Assembly: GCF_018128225.1 (NCBI RefSeq)
Contig: NZ_CP072377.1
Location: 372,001-436,000 of the forward strand
Length of the DNA: 64,000 nt
Source: Leptotrichia sp. oral taxon 218
Lineage (GTDB): Bacteria > Fusobacteriota > Fusobacteriia > Fusobacteriales > Leptotrichiaceae
Direction of reading: 5' to 3'
How positions within the stretch are numbered: the first letter of the stretch is position 1; each line of letters starts with the position of its first letter. Positions 18,501-25,979 of the stretch are shown piece by piece. The notes below the pieces were generated by a model that did not search any database, was not told where the DNA came from, and saw nothing but the letters and a program-made list of their open reading frames with translations. The position numbers were made by a program, and so were the translations under genes.

Positions 18501-20092
18501 TTGCAAGTGGCGGAGTAAATTATAAAGGACAAAATCTTGAAACATCATATGTGTCAGATGGAGCAGGAAATGGTAAAATTATAGTTGGAATAACTGAAAA
18601 TCCAGAATTTAATTCTGTAAAAGCTAAGACATTTACGGCGGATGATGGAGCAGGAAATACAACTGTAACTAATGGACAAGGTACAACCATTACTGATGCA
18701 GCAGGAAATAAAAATGTGGCAACTGCGGCAGGAAACACTTACACAAATGCAGCAGGAAATACAACAACCGTAAATTCTTCTGGAGTGACAATTAATAAGT
18801 CAGCAGCGGATCCTAGCAAGTCAGTTTCACTTACAAATAGCGGACTTGACAATGGTGGAAATAGAATTACAAATATTGCTGCAGGAGTTGCTCCGACAGA
18901 TGCAGTAAATGTTAGTCAATTAGGAAATGCTGTAAATAATTTAACAACAGCTATTAATGCTTCAAAATCGGAAGTAGTTGGCGGAACAAACACAAATGTG
19001 ACTAGTTCAACAGGTTCAAATGGACAGATAGTTTATAAGGTTGATGCTGATGGAACAACAGTTTCAGGTGGAAGCAGCTTTGTTTCTGTAACTCAGGGAA
19101 CAAAAGATGCAAATAATATAACTGATTACAAGGTTGACCTGGCACAAGGAACAAAAGACAAACTAAACAGTATTGGAACTGGAAATATTGCTGCAGGAGA
19201 CAATAATACAGTAACAGGTTCTACAGTGCATAATTACATTCAAAATAATCCTTTGACTTATACAGATGATAATGGAACGACAGTTACTCGTAATTTAGGA
19301 CAAAATTTAAATATTATGGGTAGAGCGACAGGACCGCTTACTACTGGAAATATTGGAGTTGTAGCAGCTGGACCAGATACATTGGAATTGAGACTGGCTG
19401 AAAATGTTGATTTAGGACCAAATGGAAGAGTTACTATGGGAAAAACCGTTGTTAATGATGACGGAATTAAAATTACAGGTGGTCCAAGCGTGACATCGTC
19501 AGGAATTGATGCTGGAGGAAAAAAAGTTACGAATATTGCTGAAGGTGATATAAGTCCAACAAGTAACGACGCAGTAACAGGACGACAAGTTTACAATGCT
19601 ATAAGTGCTGGTGCTGCTGACAAAGCGACAAGAGCAGAACTGGCAGGAGTAAATAATAACTTGACAGCTGGAATTGCAGGAGTTGCGGCGATGGCTAATT
19701 TACCGCAAATCAATGACTCGGCTTCAAATAGATTTAATATAGCAGTGGCTGGAGGAGCATATAAAAATGGTAGAGCTATGGCTTTAGGATTTAGTGGAGT
19801 TTCTGATGGCGGAAGATTTGTTTACAGAGCTAGTGCAAGTTTGAACAATAAACGAGATGTGGCGGTAGGTTTAGGAGTTGGGTATCAATTTGGTAAAAGA
19901 GATGTTATGCCGAATGAACTTGACAGAATGAAATCTATGGTTGCATTTATTGAAGAGCAGAAAGATAGCTACAGTCGACAATTGAAACAGCAACTTGAGC
20001 AAGAATCTAGGAAAAATCAGGAAAATTCAGAACTTATTAGACAATTAATGCAAGAAGTTCAAGAGTTGAAGAATAAGAGCAAAAAAGGATAA
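12512..20092 (+). CDS. Trimeric autotransporter adhesin, stalk and YadA anchor (in frame after TAG)
   Basis: This 2,526-residue frame continues the adhesin in the same phase; only one TAG codon separates them. Its first ATG (12512) has no ribosome site and no signal peptide, so it is unlikely to be made on its own. It is a long stalk of repeated neck and stalk units (TDAVNVGQL, AGDVATAI, TPGETVKLQAGDNL, GNTVINDNG), several repeated almost identically at DNA level. Near the end come NLPQINDSASNRF and GVGYQFG, the four-strand YadA anchor. Unusually, 65 residues of charged coiled coil follow the anchor. The gene ends at a GCACCC/GGGTGC hairpin. Confidence 0.85.
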   Translation: MPGDEVQFVAGKNLEVEQNLATGSQKYTYSLKKDVDLGPNGSLKAGPVTINNNGIDAGNKKISNVSPGTNNTDAANYGQVKAAKTTVTSADKSVVVSSSVDGTDGHTNYDLKVDVTKLDAANKSLSNINNAGKGVISDIARNSVDIIAGTNIKDVTKANTTNPDGTTKTTYTINANGARVVAGDGVTVATGTPGSNNITDYTVSVKNTTLTAAPGSTTVTAGDNNSYAKAGDVATAITNVGKASKTTVTSNDSSVTVVSKVDSGDGHVNYDLSVDTSKVAANTNLTYKANSGTGLTTTLANGLDFKNGDNTVATVGPNGEVKYSLNPTVAGINSITTNGGNTVINDNGITTPKVTINNAPTVGTDATNKDYVDSTKTKVTSNDSSVVINKTTSGNQDVYDLSVDVTKLDAANKSLSNINNDGNKVISNIARKSIDVVAGTNIKDIVKNDVQNSDGTTTTTYTINANGAKVLAGDGVTVATGTPGSNNITDYTVSVKNTTLTAAPGSTTVTAGDNNSYAKAGDVATAITKVGAASKTELQNGTNTNVTSHQGTAGQTIYQVNADKSEVAVTGTGLSLDSKTTTDSNGTKTTKYTLGLDTTQLTTTGGKVDAPTDPGKVVTAGDIATAINSAGWNVVAGNTGTGTTSGNVANKLITPGETVKLQAGDNLNVDQSGGIFTYSLKKDISLDSVTTGDTKVANGGITITNPSGNPVTLGPSGLNNGGNTITGVGNAVNDDDAVNLGQLKAVKNNPLKFGGDSGTVVTRKLGDQLDIKGGATGATTSGNIAVIADGNNTLNIQLAKNLTGLDSISTNGGNTVINDNGITTPKVTINNAPTAGTDATNKDYVDSTKTKVTSNDSSVVVNKTTSGNQDIYDLSVDVTKLDAANKSLSNINNAGNKVISDIARKSIDVVAGTNIKDIVKNDVQNSDGTTTTTYTINANGAKVLAGDGVTVATGTPGSNNITDYTVSVKNTTLTAAPGSTTVTAGDNNSYAKAGDVATAITNVGKASKTTVTSNDSSVTVVSKVDSGDGHVNYDLSVDTSKVAANTNLTYKANSGTGLTTTLANGLDFKDGDNTKATVGPNGEVKYSLNPTVAGINSITTNGGNTVINDNGVTTPSLTLTNSTPLTSSSGGKVTVPAGTGNQAVTGQTVANAINKLGDNTINLKASDGNITTKQSLNKDGGLEFNITGSNGITTTASGDTINITIAQSGLNTSTTGGKTTVTPVTGGNTYATAGDVATAIQNAVNNSGWNAVAGSTGTGTTSGSVSNKLITPGETVKLQAGDNLNVDQSGGTFTYSLKNDISLDSVTTGDTKVANGGITIGAGSNQVSLTNNGLNNGGNKITNVAAGTNKNDAVNVGQLNAAKTELENGTNTTVSSRTGSNGQTIYKVNTDFTSIADAIGGNTKFDPTTGKIDTSAANIGGTGQTNISDAVKAAITTVSSNDASVTVNKVQKSDGHYNYDLSVDTNKIAANTNLTYKANSGTGLTTTLANGLDFKDGDNTVATVGPNGEVKYSLNPTVAGINSITTNGGNTVINDNGVTTPSLTLTNSTPLTSSTGGKVTVPAGTGNQAVTGQTVANAINKLGDNTINLKASDGNITTKQSLNKDGGLEFNITGSNGITTTASGDTINVTIAQSGLNTSTTGGKTTVTPVTSGNTYATAGDVATAIQNAVNNSGWNAVAGSTGTGTTSGSVSNKLITPGETVKLQAGDNLNVDQSGETFTYSLKNDINVNSITAGNNKFDTSGLTISDAAGNKAITTPSGTTYTNAAGNTTVINPTGVVINKSAADPSKSVSLTDNGLDNGGNKITNVASGVNPTDAVNVSQLDKAINKSTYNGPVVYTNAAREKIVKANNGNYYKALDVDSDGNPLPGKLPVSSSDIQHSLLNADGSTTNPSTLDNVGKGKISSSSKQAINGSQLNNLGTQLGLTVDPSGTGFSNPTFAGLKNVNGSTGAAPTTFKDAVDQTIDKVNEGIIYGADNNTAGTRQQLGSRLTVESGDFASGGVNYKGQNLETSYVSDGAGNGKIIVGITENPEFNSVKAKTFTADDGAGNTTVTNGQGTTITDAAGNKNVATAAGNTYTNAAGNTTTVNSSGVTINKSAADPSKSVSLTNSGLDNGGNRITNIAAGVAPTDAVNVSQLGNAVNNLTTAINASKSEVVGGTNTNVTSSTGSNGQIVYKVDADGTTVSGGSSFVSVTQGTKDANNITDYKVDLAQGTKDKLNSIGTGNIAAGDNNTVTGSTVHNYIQNNPLTYTDDNGTTVTRNLGQNLNIMGRATGPLTTGNIGVVAAGPDTLELRLAENVDLGPNGRVTMGKTVVNDDGIKITGGPSVTSSGIDAGGKKVTNIAEGDISPTSNDAVTGRQVYNAISAGAADKATRAELAGVNNNLTAGIAGVAAMANLPQINDSASNRFNIAVAGGAYKNGRAMALGFSGVSDGGRFVYRASASLNNKRDVAVGLGVGYQFGKRDVMPNELDRMKSMVAFIEEQKDSYSRQLKQQLEQESRKNQENSELIRQLMQEVQELKNKSKKG
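13061..13564 (+). repeat. Adhesin stalk repeat 1, copy A (copy B at 15350-15853)
   Basis: About 500 bp recur at a constant offset of 2,289 bases (763 codons), with scattered third-position changes. It encodes the GDGVTVATGTPGSNN to SITTNGGNTVINDNG section. Confidence 0.8.
13522..14094 (+). repeat. Adhesin stalk repeat 2, copy A (copy B at 14941-15513)
   Basis: About 570 bp recur at a constant offset of 1,419 bases (473 codons). The offset is a whole number of codons, so recombination between copies would keep frame. Confidence 0.8.
15659..16414 (+). repeat. Adhesin stalk repeat 3, copy A (copy B at 16937-17692)
   Basis: About 755 bp recur at a constant offset of 1,278 bases (426 codons). 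It covers TYKANSGTGLTT through the LQAGDNLNVDQSG unit and is the longest near-identical block in the gene. Confidence 0.8.
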
Positions 20093-20106
20093 TATACAAA
20101 TAAAAA

Positions 20107-20144
20107 TGCACCCATTATCTTAAAAGGATTTTGGGTGCTTTAAT
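20107..20144 (+). terminator. Terminator of the adhesin gene
   Basis: GCACCC pairs with GGGTGC and is followed by T-rich sequence. It lies between two convergent genes and may serve both. Confidence 0.65.
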
Positions 20145-20147
20145 TAT

Positions 20148-21332
20148 CTATTTTTTTAAATGTTTTAAAATTTCAGCATAAACTCTGTCACAATTTTTTT
20201 TATCTGTATATTTTAAAAATTTTGGCTGTAATTTTTCAAATTTCTCTTTTAAATTTTTTTCGTAATTAAAATTATTTTCTGAAATTTTTATAATATTTTC
20301 AACACATTTTTCTAAAGTTTTTGCCTGTATTCCAAACAAATCTTTAGTTTTCACATATGAGCCAACTTTTTTATCATATTCATCTTTGTCAAACTGAAAA
20401 AATATAATCGGCTTATTTAAATAATAAAAATCATATGCAACGCTGGAATAATCGGTAATTAAAATTTCAGATTTCTCAAGTTCCTGCGTAATTTCAGCTT
20501 CAACTGGCAAAATTTTTACATTTTCAGAAAGTTTTATGTTGTCAAAATTTTTTAGGTAATTTTGCATAAGCTGATGTATATAAATATTGAATTTTATATT
20601 ATTTTTTTTAAGAAATTCGTTTAATTTTGGGTCTGTAATCAAATTTGTAATATTTTTAAAATAATCTGTATCTTCAATTTTTAAATTTTCTGATTTTATC
20701 CAATTTCTCCAAGTTGGCATAAAAAGTATTTCTTTTTGGGAACTTTTAACATTATAAAGTTTGTCATATCTGGGATAACCAGTTACAATAGCAGTATTTT
20801 CTGGAACTTGCCACCACATTTTAGTTTTTATGTTTTTTTCAAAATTGGAGTCGCAAATGTTTAAATCATAAGATTTTACAATATCTTGAGCAATTTTTTG
20901 CGTCTTTTTGTTCATCGGATGATTGACTTTAAATCCAACTGTTCCATGATTTAGGAAAACTTTAAAAATTTTTTTGTGAAATTTTTTCAAAAGCGGGACA
21001 ACGAAAAGATAAGGAACTATATCAGCAGAAATTGAATGAGAAAATAGTGCAACTTCAGCATTCATAAAATATAAATAACTTTTTATGCTACCTTTAATTA
21101 ATTTTTTTCCTGGAATTTTTTGAGCTGATTTTGAATTTTTATTAATTACCCAATATTCTTCAATTTCTTCTTTAGCTCTTAAATACTCGTACATTGCACG
21201 GCCGTTGTCGACATAAAGTTCACCAGCATTTCCACCGACAATCCAAATTTTTCTATTTTTAAACGAATTTTTTTTAAAAGGGTACAAAATATAGGCAATT
21301 AACATATTTGCTAAAAATTTTAGTTTATTCAT
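20148..21332 (-). CDS. CDP-glycerol:polyol glycerophosphotransferase-like enzyme
   Basis: The 394-residue product belongs to the TagB/TagF-type family that transfers glycerol- or ribitol-phosphate units from CDP-activated donors to surface polymers. Visible are an N-terminal membrane-associating segment (LANMLIAYILYPF), the HGT motif (FLNHGTVGFK near residue 128), FMPTWRNW near 205, and the C-terminal LITDYSSVAYDFYYLNKPIIFF, the family's nucleotide-binding signature. In a diderm the acceptor is more likely a lipopolysaccharide or capsule glycan than teichoic acid; that is inference. It stands alone, convergent with the adhesin. A weak ribosome site (AAAGGAAAAAA) lies about 13 bases before ATG. 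Confidence 0.85.
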   Translation of the reverse strand: MNKLKFLANMLIAYILYPFKKNSFKNRKIWIVGGNAGELYVDNGRAMYEYLRAKEEIEEYWVINKNSKSAQKIPGKKLIKGSIKSYLYFMNAEVALFSHSISADIVPYLFVVPLLKKFHKKIFKVFLNHGTVGFKVNHPMNKKTQKIAQDIVKSYDLNICDSNFEKNIKTKMWWQVPENTAIVTGYPRYDKLYNVKSSQKEILFMPTWRNWIKSENLKIEDTDYFKNITNLITDPKLNEFLKKNNIKFNIYIHQLMQNYLKNFDNIKLSENVKILPVEAEITQELEKSEILITDYSSVAYDFYYLNKPIIFFQFDKDEYDKKVGSYVKTKDLFGIQAKTLEKCVENIIKISENNFNYEKNLKEKFEKLQPKFLKYTDKKNCDRVYAEILKHLKK

Positions 21333-21477
21333 TTTTCATTTTTTCCTTTCTGTTTTTTTTTTTTTTTTTTGTTATATAATATAATTATAATATAATATTT
21401 TTGTATAAAATTATACTATATCTTTAAAAATTTTTCTATACTTTTTTTATCAAAATAATTTTTTTATAATCAAATTA

Positions 21478-21506
21478 TTGACATTATTTGATTTGCAGAA
21501 TATAAT
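21478..21506 (+). promoter_or_regulatory. Consensus promoter of the citrate-to-oxoglutarate operon
   Basis: TTGACA and TATAAT, both perfect, are separated by 17 bases and lie about 47 bases upstream of the aconitase start. Constitutive high expression is expected unless a repressor acts. No obvious operator was seen. Confidence 0.75.
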
Positions 21507-21552
21507 ATAAAATGTGATGAAATGAGAACTTAAATTTTTAGGAGGTAACAAA

Positions 21553-23490
21553 ATGGGAATGAGTTTAACTTACAAAATTTTGAAAAACAATTTATTAAAA
21601 GGCGAGCTGAAAGCTGGAAATGAAATTGCCGTAAAAGTAAACCAGACACTTACACAAGATTCGACTGGGACGATGGCATATCTTCAGTTAAATGCGATGA
21701 ATGTTGATAAAGTCGCAACTGATATTTCTGTTGCATATGTTGATCACAATATGCTTCAGTCTAGCTTTGAAAATGCAGACGACCACGAATTTATAAAAAC
21801 ATCGGCTGCAAAACATGGGATAGTTTTCTCAAAACCTGGAAATGGAATTTGCCACAGACTTCATTTAGAGAGATTTGGAAAACCAGGGAAAATTTTAATT
21901 GGTTCTGATAGCCACACTCCGACTGGCGGTGGACTTGGAATGTTAGCAATTGGAGCTGGAGGACTTGATGTTGCAATAGGAATGGCAAGAGGTCTTTACT
22001 ATTTAAAAGTTCCAAAAGTTTATAACATAGAATTGAGAGGAAAATTAAAACCTTGGGTTTCAGCAAAAGATATAATTCTTTATGTTTTAAAAGAACTTAG
22101 TGTAAAAGGTGGAGTTGGATTTGTAATGGAATATACTGGAGAAGGGATAAAATCACTTTCTGTAGAAGATAGAGCCACAATTACAAATATGGGAGCTGAA
22201 TTAGGAGCAACAACTTCTATTTTTCCAAGTGACGAAATTACAAGAGATTTTCTTAAAAAACAGTCAAGAGAATCTGATTTCGTAGAATTATTACCGGACG
22301 CAGATGCCGAATATGATAAAAAATTGGTTGTGAATTTGGACGAATTGGTGCCACTTGCAGCATTTCCACACAGTCCAGACAATGTGCACGAAATTCCAGA
22401 TGAAAAAATAAAAGTTGACCAAATTGCGATAGGTTCTTGCACAAATTCTTCTTATTCAGATTTTATGAAACTTGCAAAAATTCTTGACGGAAAAAAAGTT
22501 CATCCAGATGTGAGCTTAGTATTGTCGCCTGGTTCAAGCAATATTATGAAAATGATTTCTGAAAATGGAGCACTTGCTAAATTTATTGGAGCTGGAGCAA
22601 GACTTTTGGAAGCAGCTTGTGGACCTTGTATTGGAATGGGACAAGCACCAAAATCACACGGAATTTCGCTTAGAACATTTAATCGTAACTTTAAAGGAAG
22701 ATGTGGAACAATGAATGCCGAAGTTTATTTGGTAAGTACAGAAACTGCGGCAGCTTCAGCACTTACAGGATATTTGACAGATCCTCGTACTTTAGGTGAA
22801 GAAATAATCATTGAACAGCCAGAAAAATTTGAATTTTCAGAAAACTATTTTATTTTCCCAAGCCAAGATGAAAATGAGAGAAAAAATGTAGAAATTGTTA
22901 TGGGACCAAATATTAAACCATTCCCAATTGGAGATGAGTTAAAAGATACAATTACAAAAAAAGTTATTTTAAAAACTAAAGATAATGTGACAACAGATGA
23001 TATTTGTCCATCAAATGCGGGATTATTACCATTCCGTTCAAATATTCCAAAATTGTCACAACATTGTTTTGAAACAATAATTCCAGATTTTAAAGAAAGA
23101 GCTGAAAAAAATGACGGTGGAATCATAGTTGGTGGAGATAACTATGGACAAGGTTCAAGCCGTGAACACGCAGCACTTCTTCCATTATATTTAGGAATAA
23201 AAGCTGTAATTGCTAAATCTTTTGCAAGAATTCACAAGGCAAATTTAATAAATAGTGGAATAATTCCTTTAGAATTTGAAAATCAGAGTGATTACGACGG
23301 AATTGACGAATATGATGAATTGCAGTTGACTGATATCGAAAACTCTTTAGCAAAAGGAGAATTTACAGTAAAAAATCTTACAAAAAATAATGAATTTAAA
23401 GCAAAATTCAATGGTTCGGCAAGAGAACTTAAAATATTGAAATATGGTGGATACTTGAAATTTGCAGTAAGTGATGAATTTTTAAACTAA
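21553..23490 (+). CDS. Aconitate hydratase (citrate/isocitrate isomerase)
   Basis: Iron-sulfur enzyme interconverting citrate and isocitrate. The 645-residue product is the shorter type found in many anaerobes. The 4Fe-4S cysteines are seen in GSCTNSSYSDF near residue 296 and ACGPCIGMGQ near 356-359. Other family blocks are IGSDSHTPTGGGLGMLAIGAGGLD near 118 and, in the C-terminal swivel domain, GGDNYGQGSSREHAALLP near 530. AGGAGGTAACAAA precedes the first ATG; a second ATG two codons on is less well spaced. It leads a three-gene operon with isocitrate dehydrogenase and citrate synthase. Confidence 0.95.
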   Translation: MGMSLTYKILKNNLLKGELKAGNEIAVKVNQTLTQDSTGTMAYLQLNAMNVDKVATDISVAYVDHNMLQSSFENADDHEFIKTSAAKHGIVFSKPGNGICHRLHLERFGKPGKILIGSDSHTPTGGGLGMLAIGAGGLDVAIGMARGLYYLKVPKVYNIELRGKLKPWVSAKDIILYVLKELSVKGGVGFVMEYTGEGIKSLSVEDRATITNMGAELGATTSIFPSDEITRDFLKKQSRESDFVELLPDADAEYDKKLVVNLDELVPLAAFPHSPDNVHEIPDEKIKVDQIAIGSCTNSSYSDFMKLAKILDGKKVHPDVSLVLSPGSSNIMKMISENGALAKFIGAGARLLEAACGPCIGMGQAPKSHGISLRTFNRNFKGRCGTMNAEVYLVSTETAAASALTGYLTDPRTLGEEIIIEQPEKFEFSENYFIFPSQDENERKNVEIVMGPNIKPFPIGDELKDTITKKVILKTKDNVTTDDICPSNAGLLPFRSNIPKLSQHCFETIIPDFKERAEKNDGGIIVGGDNYGQGSSREHAALLPLYLGIKAVIAKSFARIHKANLINSGIIPLEFENQSDYDGIDEYDELQLTDIENSLAKGEFTVKNLTKNNEFKAKFNGSARELKILKYGGYLKFAVSDEFLN

Positions 23491-23575
23491 TTTTTCTTTA
23501 TAAAAAAATTGTCATTTATTTTTTATAAATGGCAGTTTTTTAAAAATAAAACAAATAAAAAAAGAAGGTGAATTT

Positions 23576-24580
23576 ATGAAAAAAGTTACATTAATTCCTG
23601 GAGATGGGATTGGATTTGAAATATCAGAAAGTTTAGAAAAAGTATTTGAAGCAGCAAAAGTTCCAATTGAATTTGAAAAAGAAAACGCTGGGACAACTGT
23701 TTATGAAAAAACTGGAGAACTTATACCTGAGAGTTTGTATAAAAGTGTGGAAAAAAACAAAATAGCGATTAAAGGACCGATTACAACACCAATTGGAAAA
23801 GGATTTAGAAGCATAAATGTCTATTTGAGAAAAAAATATGACTTGTATTCAAATTTTAGACCATCAAGAACTCTTCCAGGAGTTAAGACGAGATATGACA
23901 ACATCGACTTGGTAATTTTTAGAGAAAATACAGAAGGACTTTATATTGGAGAAGAAAAATATGAAGATGATAAAAAAAATGTGGCAGTTGCCATAAAAAG
24001 AATTACAAAAAAAGGAAGTTACAGAATAATAAAAAATGCTTTTGAATATGCCAAAAAGAATAATATTGATAAAGTGACAGTTGTGCATAAAGCAAATATT
24101 TTAAAATTGGCTGACGGAATGTTTTTGAATACCGCAAGAGAAATTTCGCAAGAAGCTGGTTATGAAAATATTAAATTAGAAGAAGTTATAATTGACAATA
24201 TGTGTATGCAGCTTGTCACAAATCCAGAAAAATATAAAGTTATTGTGACAATGAACTTATATGGAGATATTTTGTCTGATTTGGTTGCAGGACTTGTCGG
24301 AGGACTTGGTGTTGCACCAGGAGCAAATATTGGAGATGACATTGCTATATTTGAGGCAGTTCACGGTTCAGCACCTGATATTGCAGGACAAAATAAAGCA
24401 AATCCATTAGCAATTCTTTTATCAGGTGTGGAAATGCTGAAATATTTAAAAATGGACGAATTTGCCGAAAAAATTGAAAATGCCATTTTGAAAACATTGG
24501 AATCAGGAGTAAAGACAGCTGATTTAGGTGGTGTTGCAACAACTAGTGAATTTACGCAAAAAATTATAGAAAATTTATAA
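23576..24580 (+). CDS. icd: NAD-dependent isocitrate dehydrogenase
   Basis: Oxidises isocitrate to 2-oxoglutarate. The 334-residue length and the block RSINVYLRKKYDLYSNFRPSR place it in the isocitrate / isopropylmalate dehydrogenase family, and the Ser-Ile-Asn pattern favours isocitrate. Metal-binding aspartates are in LYGDILSDLVAGLVGG. The coenzyme loop reads HGSAPDIAGQNKANP, with Asp-Ile where NADP enzymes have Lys-Tyr, so NAD is the likely acceptor. AAGAAGGTG precedes the start. It lies 85 bases after aconitase and just upstream of citrate synthase. A homoisocitrate or isopropylmalate role is less likely in this context. Confidence 0.9.
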   Translation: MKKVTLIPGDGIGFEISESLEKVFEAAKVPIEFEKENAGTTVYEKTGELIPESLYKSVEKNKIAIKGPITTPIGKGFRSINVYLRKKYDLYSNFRPSRTLPGVKTRYDNIDLVIFRENTEGLYIGEEKYEDDKKNVAVAIKRITKKGSYRIIKNAFEYAKKNNIDKVTVVHKANILKLADGMFLNTAREISQEAGYENIKLEEVIIDNMCMQLVTNPEKYKVIVTMNLYGDILSDLVAGLVGGLGVAPGANIGDDIAIFEAVHGSAPDIAGQNKANPLAILLSGVEMLKYLKMDEFAEKIENAILKTLESGVKTADLGGVATTSEFTQKIIENL

Positions 24581-24605
24581 ATTTTGCTTGAAGGGAGGAA
24601 GCTAT

Positions 24606-25937
24606 TTGAAAAGTGATTTTATACACGAGCTGAGCCTTTTAATACAGGAGCATAATTTCATCTCAAAAGATATTTATGACAAGCTGGATGTTAAAAGAGG
24701 ACTTAGAAATAAAAATGGAACAGGAGTTTTGGTAGGACTGACAAAAATTGGAGCGGTAATCGGATATTCCGTTGAAGATGGGAAAAAAATTCCGAAAGAA
24801 GGTCAGCTTTTTTTTCGTGGAATTCCGCTAAAAAATCTTATTGAAAAATTTAAGGAAAAAGAAAAAAGATTTGCTTTTGAAAAAACAATGTTTTTACTGC
24901 TTTTTGGAAAAGTGCCAGAAAATTTTGAACTGAAAATGTTTTTAAGTACATTAAAAGAGTTGCAAAATTTGCCAGAAGAATTTATCGAAGATTTTATTTT
25001 GCGAAAACCAAGTATTGACATTATGAATCAGCTTCAAAGAACGGTTTTGTGTCTTTATACTCTTGACCCAAATCCTGATTCTGTAGAATTAAATAATTTG
25101 ATAAATCAAACTTTAAATTTAATCGCAAAATTTCCAAGTCTTTTGGTTTATTGCTATCAGGCGACCAATTACAAGCATTTTAATAAAAGTTTAATTATTC
25201 ATAACCCTGTTGAAGAATACAGTGTTGCTGAAAATATACTACATATGTTAAGACCAGATAACAAATTTACTGAGCTTGAAGCGGAAATTTTAGATTTAGT
25301 TTTGGTTATTCATTCTGAGCATGGTGGAGGAAATAACTCGACATTTACTTCACATGTGGTTTCTTCGACAAGAACTGACACATATTCGTCAATTTCAGCG
25401 TCAATTGGTTCATTAAAAGGACCTATGCACGGTGGAGCAAATTCGATGGTGGCAAAAATGATTCAGGATATCAAGAAAAATTGTAATTATACGGATAGAG
25501 AAAAATTAAAAGAATATATAAAAAAGATTTTTCAAAAAGAAGCTTTTGATAAAAAAGGGAAAATTTATGGAATGGGACATGCCATTTACACGCTTTCAGA
25601 CCCAAGAGCCGTACTTTTAAAAGAAAAGGCTTATGAACTTGCCAAAGATAAAGATTCATTGGAAGAGTTTAAGCTGTTTTCTGATATTGAAGAACTTACA
25701 AAAGAAGTTGGAAAAGAATTAAAGGGAGAAGATTTTACGATTTGTGCAAATGTTGACTTATATTCTGGATTTGTCTATAATTTATTAGACATTCCTCAAA
25801 ATATTTTTACACCACTTTTTGCACTTGCAAGGATTGCCAGTTGGAATGCGCATAGAATTGAGCAGATTATAATTGATAAAAAATTGATTCGACCAGCTTA
25901 CAAGACAATTGATGAAGAAGGGAATGTCATTTTATAG
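24606..25937 (+). CDS. gltA: Citrate synthase
   Basis: Condenses oxaloacetate and acetyl-CoA. I place the start at TTG 24606 because GGGAGG lies seven bases upstream; an earlier TTG at 24588 lies before that ribosome site. The 443-residue product has the active-site blocks of the family: HSEHGGGNNSTFTSHVVSST near residue 235, the loop LKGPMHGGAN near 270, GMGHAIYTLSDPRA near 320 and NVDLYSGFVYNLL (catalytic Asp) near 378. The N-terminus begins with a helical extension before the catalytic fold. It is the last gene of the operon and ends at a strong hairpin. Confidence 0.94.
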   Translation: MKSDFIHELSLLIQEHNFISKDIYDKLDVKRGLRNKNGTGVLVGLTKIGAVIGYSVEDGKKIPKEGQLFFRGIPLKNLIEKFKEKEKRFAFEKTMFLLLFGKVPENFELKMFLSTLKELQNLPEEFIEDFILRKPSIDIMNQLQRTVLCLYTLDPNPDSVELNNLINQTLNLIAKFPSLLVYCYQATNYKHFNKSLIIHNPVEEYSVAENILHMLRPDNKFTELEAEILDLVLVIHSEHGGGNNSTFTSHVVSSTRTDTYSSISASIGSLKGPMHGGANSMVAKMIQDIKKNCNYTDREKLKEYIKKIFQKEAFDKKGKIYGMGHAIYTLSDPRAVLLKEKAYELAKDKDSLEEFKLFSDIEELTKEVGKELKGEDFTICANVDLYSGFVYNLLDIPQNIFTPLFALARIASWNAHRIEQIIIDKKLIRPAYKTIDEEGNVIL

Positions 25938-25954
25938 TTAATTTATATATTTTT

Positions 25955-25979
25955 ACAAGGGGTAAAAGACCCCTTGTTT
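25955..25979 (+). terminator. Bidirectional terminator after citrate synthase
   Basis: ACAAGGGGT pairs perfectly with ACCCCTTGT, with a T-run on the plus side and an A/T-rich flank on the other. It separates two convergent genes. Confidence 0.9.

Noticed and set aside
18520-18738. Small minus-strand frames inside the adhesin
   Set aside because: They are mirror frames of the repetitive coding sequence, recur with the repeats and have no ribosome sites.
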